Shown here: positions 63,228-64,000 of the stretch, in pieces | Position numbering within the stretch: the first letter of the stretch is position 1 | Layout: each line of letters opens with the position of its first letter | Source: Sphingopyxis macrogoltabida | GTDB lineage: Bacteria > Pseudomonadota > Alphaproteobacteria > Sphingomonadales > Sphingomonadaceae | NCBI GenBank assembly: GCA_003241685.1 | Contig: QFPJ01000008.1 | Location: forward strand, 1 to 64,000 | Direction: 5' to 3' | Length of the DNA stretch: 64,000 bases | Program-made: the position numbers and the translations under genes | Notes under the pieces: generated by a model | The model's database searches: none | What the model saw: only the letters and a program-made list of their open reading frames with translations | What the model was told of the DNA's origin: nothing

Positions 63228-64000
63228 TCAGGCGTCGATCGCCGCCTCGTCCAGCGTCGCGGCATTGGCCTGGATGAACTGAAACCGATGTTCGGGGTGC
63301 TTGCCCATCAATCGATCGACCAGATCCTTGACCTGATGCCGTTCTTCATATTCCTGCGGCAGCGTGACGCGCAAAAGGCTGCGCGTGGCGGGATCCATCG
63401 TGGTTTCTTTCAACTGGTTGGGGTTCATTTCTCCCAAGCCCTTGAACCGGCCGACATCGACCTTCTTGCCCTTGAACAGCGTTGCTTCCAGTTCGGCGCG
63501 GTGCGCGTCGTCGCGAGCATAGCCCGAGGTCGACCCGGCGGTCAGGCGATAGAGCGGCGGCTGTGCCAGATAAAGGTGCCCGTCGCGCACGATGTCCGGC
63601 ATTTCCTGAAAGAAGAAGGTCATCAGCAGCGTCGCGATATGCGCGCCGTCGACATCGGCGTCGGTCATGATGACGATCTTGTCATAGCGTAGCCGGTCGG
63701 GGTCGCAGTCCTTGCGCATCCCGCAGCCGAGCGCGAGAGCAAGGTCGGCAATTTCCTGATTGGCGCGGATCTTGTCGGCGCTGGCGCTCGCGACGTTCAA
63801 TATCTTGCCGCGAATGGGCAGGATCGCCTGCGTCTTGCGGTCGCGCGCCTGTTTCGCGCTGCCGCCCGCGCTGTCGCCTTCGACGATAAACAATTCCGTG
63901 CCTTCGGGGCCGTCGTTCGCACAGTCGGTAAGCTTTCCTGGCAGGCGCAGCTTGCGGCCGCTGGTCGCGGTCTTGCGCTTCACCTCGCGCTCCGCCTTGC
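63228..64000 (-). CDS. parE: DNA topoisomerase IV subunit B, C-terminal part
   Basis: The last 257 residues of a type IIA topoisomerase ATPase subunit; the N-terminus lies beyond the window. The TOPRIM domain shows [20 protein letters not shown] (metal Glu) and [18 protein letters not shown] (DxD). [21 protein letters not shown], split, is the C-terminal GyrB/ParE domain. The wording [20 protein letters not shown] and the short tail [11 protein letters not shown] fit alphaproteobacterial ParE better than GyrB. ParE with ParC decatenates chromosomes. Confidence 0.9.
   Translation of the reverse strand, partial: KAEREVKRKTATSGRKLRLPGKLTDCANDGPEGTELFIVEGDSAGGSAKQARDRKTQAILPIRGKILNVASASADKIRANQEIADLALALGCGMRKDCDPDRLRYDKIVIMTDADVDGAHIATLLMTFFFQEMPDIVRDGHLYLAQPPLYRLTAGSTSGYARDDAHRAELEATLFKGKKVDVGRFKGLGEMNPNQLKETTMDPATRSLLRVTLPQEYEERHQVKDLVDRLMGKHPEHRFQFIQANAATLDEAAIDA

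Overview
The window is high-GC, densely coded alphaproteobacterial chromosome. The split ATP synthase operon (F0 genes with an extra b' subunit), the pyrF-trpF-trpB-trpA-accD-folC order, a SapC-family protein, a DUF1674 (SDHAF4-like) protein and the many short palindromic repeats all point to the Sphingomonadales, probably a Sphingopyxis- or Sphingomonas-like organism (inference). There is no phage, transposase, CRISPR array or rRNA. One tRNA gene is present: tRNA-Ala with anticodon CGC.

Layout. 1-4509 (minus) is a leucine/isovalerate catabolic operon (ivd, two small membrane proteins, mccB, a DUF559 nuclease-like gene, mccA), with nearly every junction an overlapping stop/start. 4610-9027 (plus) is a LysR regulator followed by sulfate activation genes cysD, cysN/C and cysQ. 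The cysN part lacks about 110 nt that should encode the GTPase P-loop and is frameshifted. 9103-16737 holds oxidoreductase, cell-wall hydrolase, cysK, alpha/beta hydrolase, MFS exporter and DUF885 lipoprotein genes. 16805-19740 is a two-gene operon: a TIR-TM-SH3-YARHG protein, and a protein with a helical repeat region, a Rossmann/SLOG-like region and a divergent class III nucleotide cyclase. This is the best candidate for an undescribed signalling or defence module. 19732-34787 is mostly housekeeping (rsmB, a DEAD-box helicase, uvrD/pcrA, rsmD, a RluB-type pseudouridine synthase) plus a D-2-hydroxyacid dehydrogenase, an Asp/Asn hydroxylase and transporters. 34944-36845 holds an orphan receiver-domain protein and an AmpG-like transporter of visibly lower GC. 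36842-44518 (minus) is purB, lapA, pyrF, trpFBA, accD and folC. 44717-47079 holds two paralogous small secreted proteins (one with EF-hands), rnk and radC. 47080-50867 is ydbH-ynbE-ydbL for envelope lipid transport. 51139-53690 is atpI-atpB-atpE-atpF'-atpF behind a structured leader. 53767-64000 holds GST, SDR, uvrC, a thioesterase, recO, leuB, metZ, apaG, a LysR regulator, a class A beta-lactamase-like protein and the C-terminal part of parE.

Short palindromic repeats occur in at least three families. The most distinctive is a composite of about 135 bp at 944-1083, 10472-10605 and 31809-31942. One copy plus a half copy bracket the DUF559 gene inside the leucine operon. Gaps longer than 300 bases (10240-10673 and 31616-32108) are filled mainly by these repeats.
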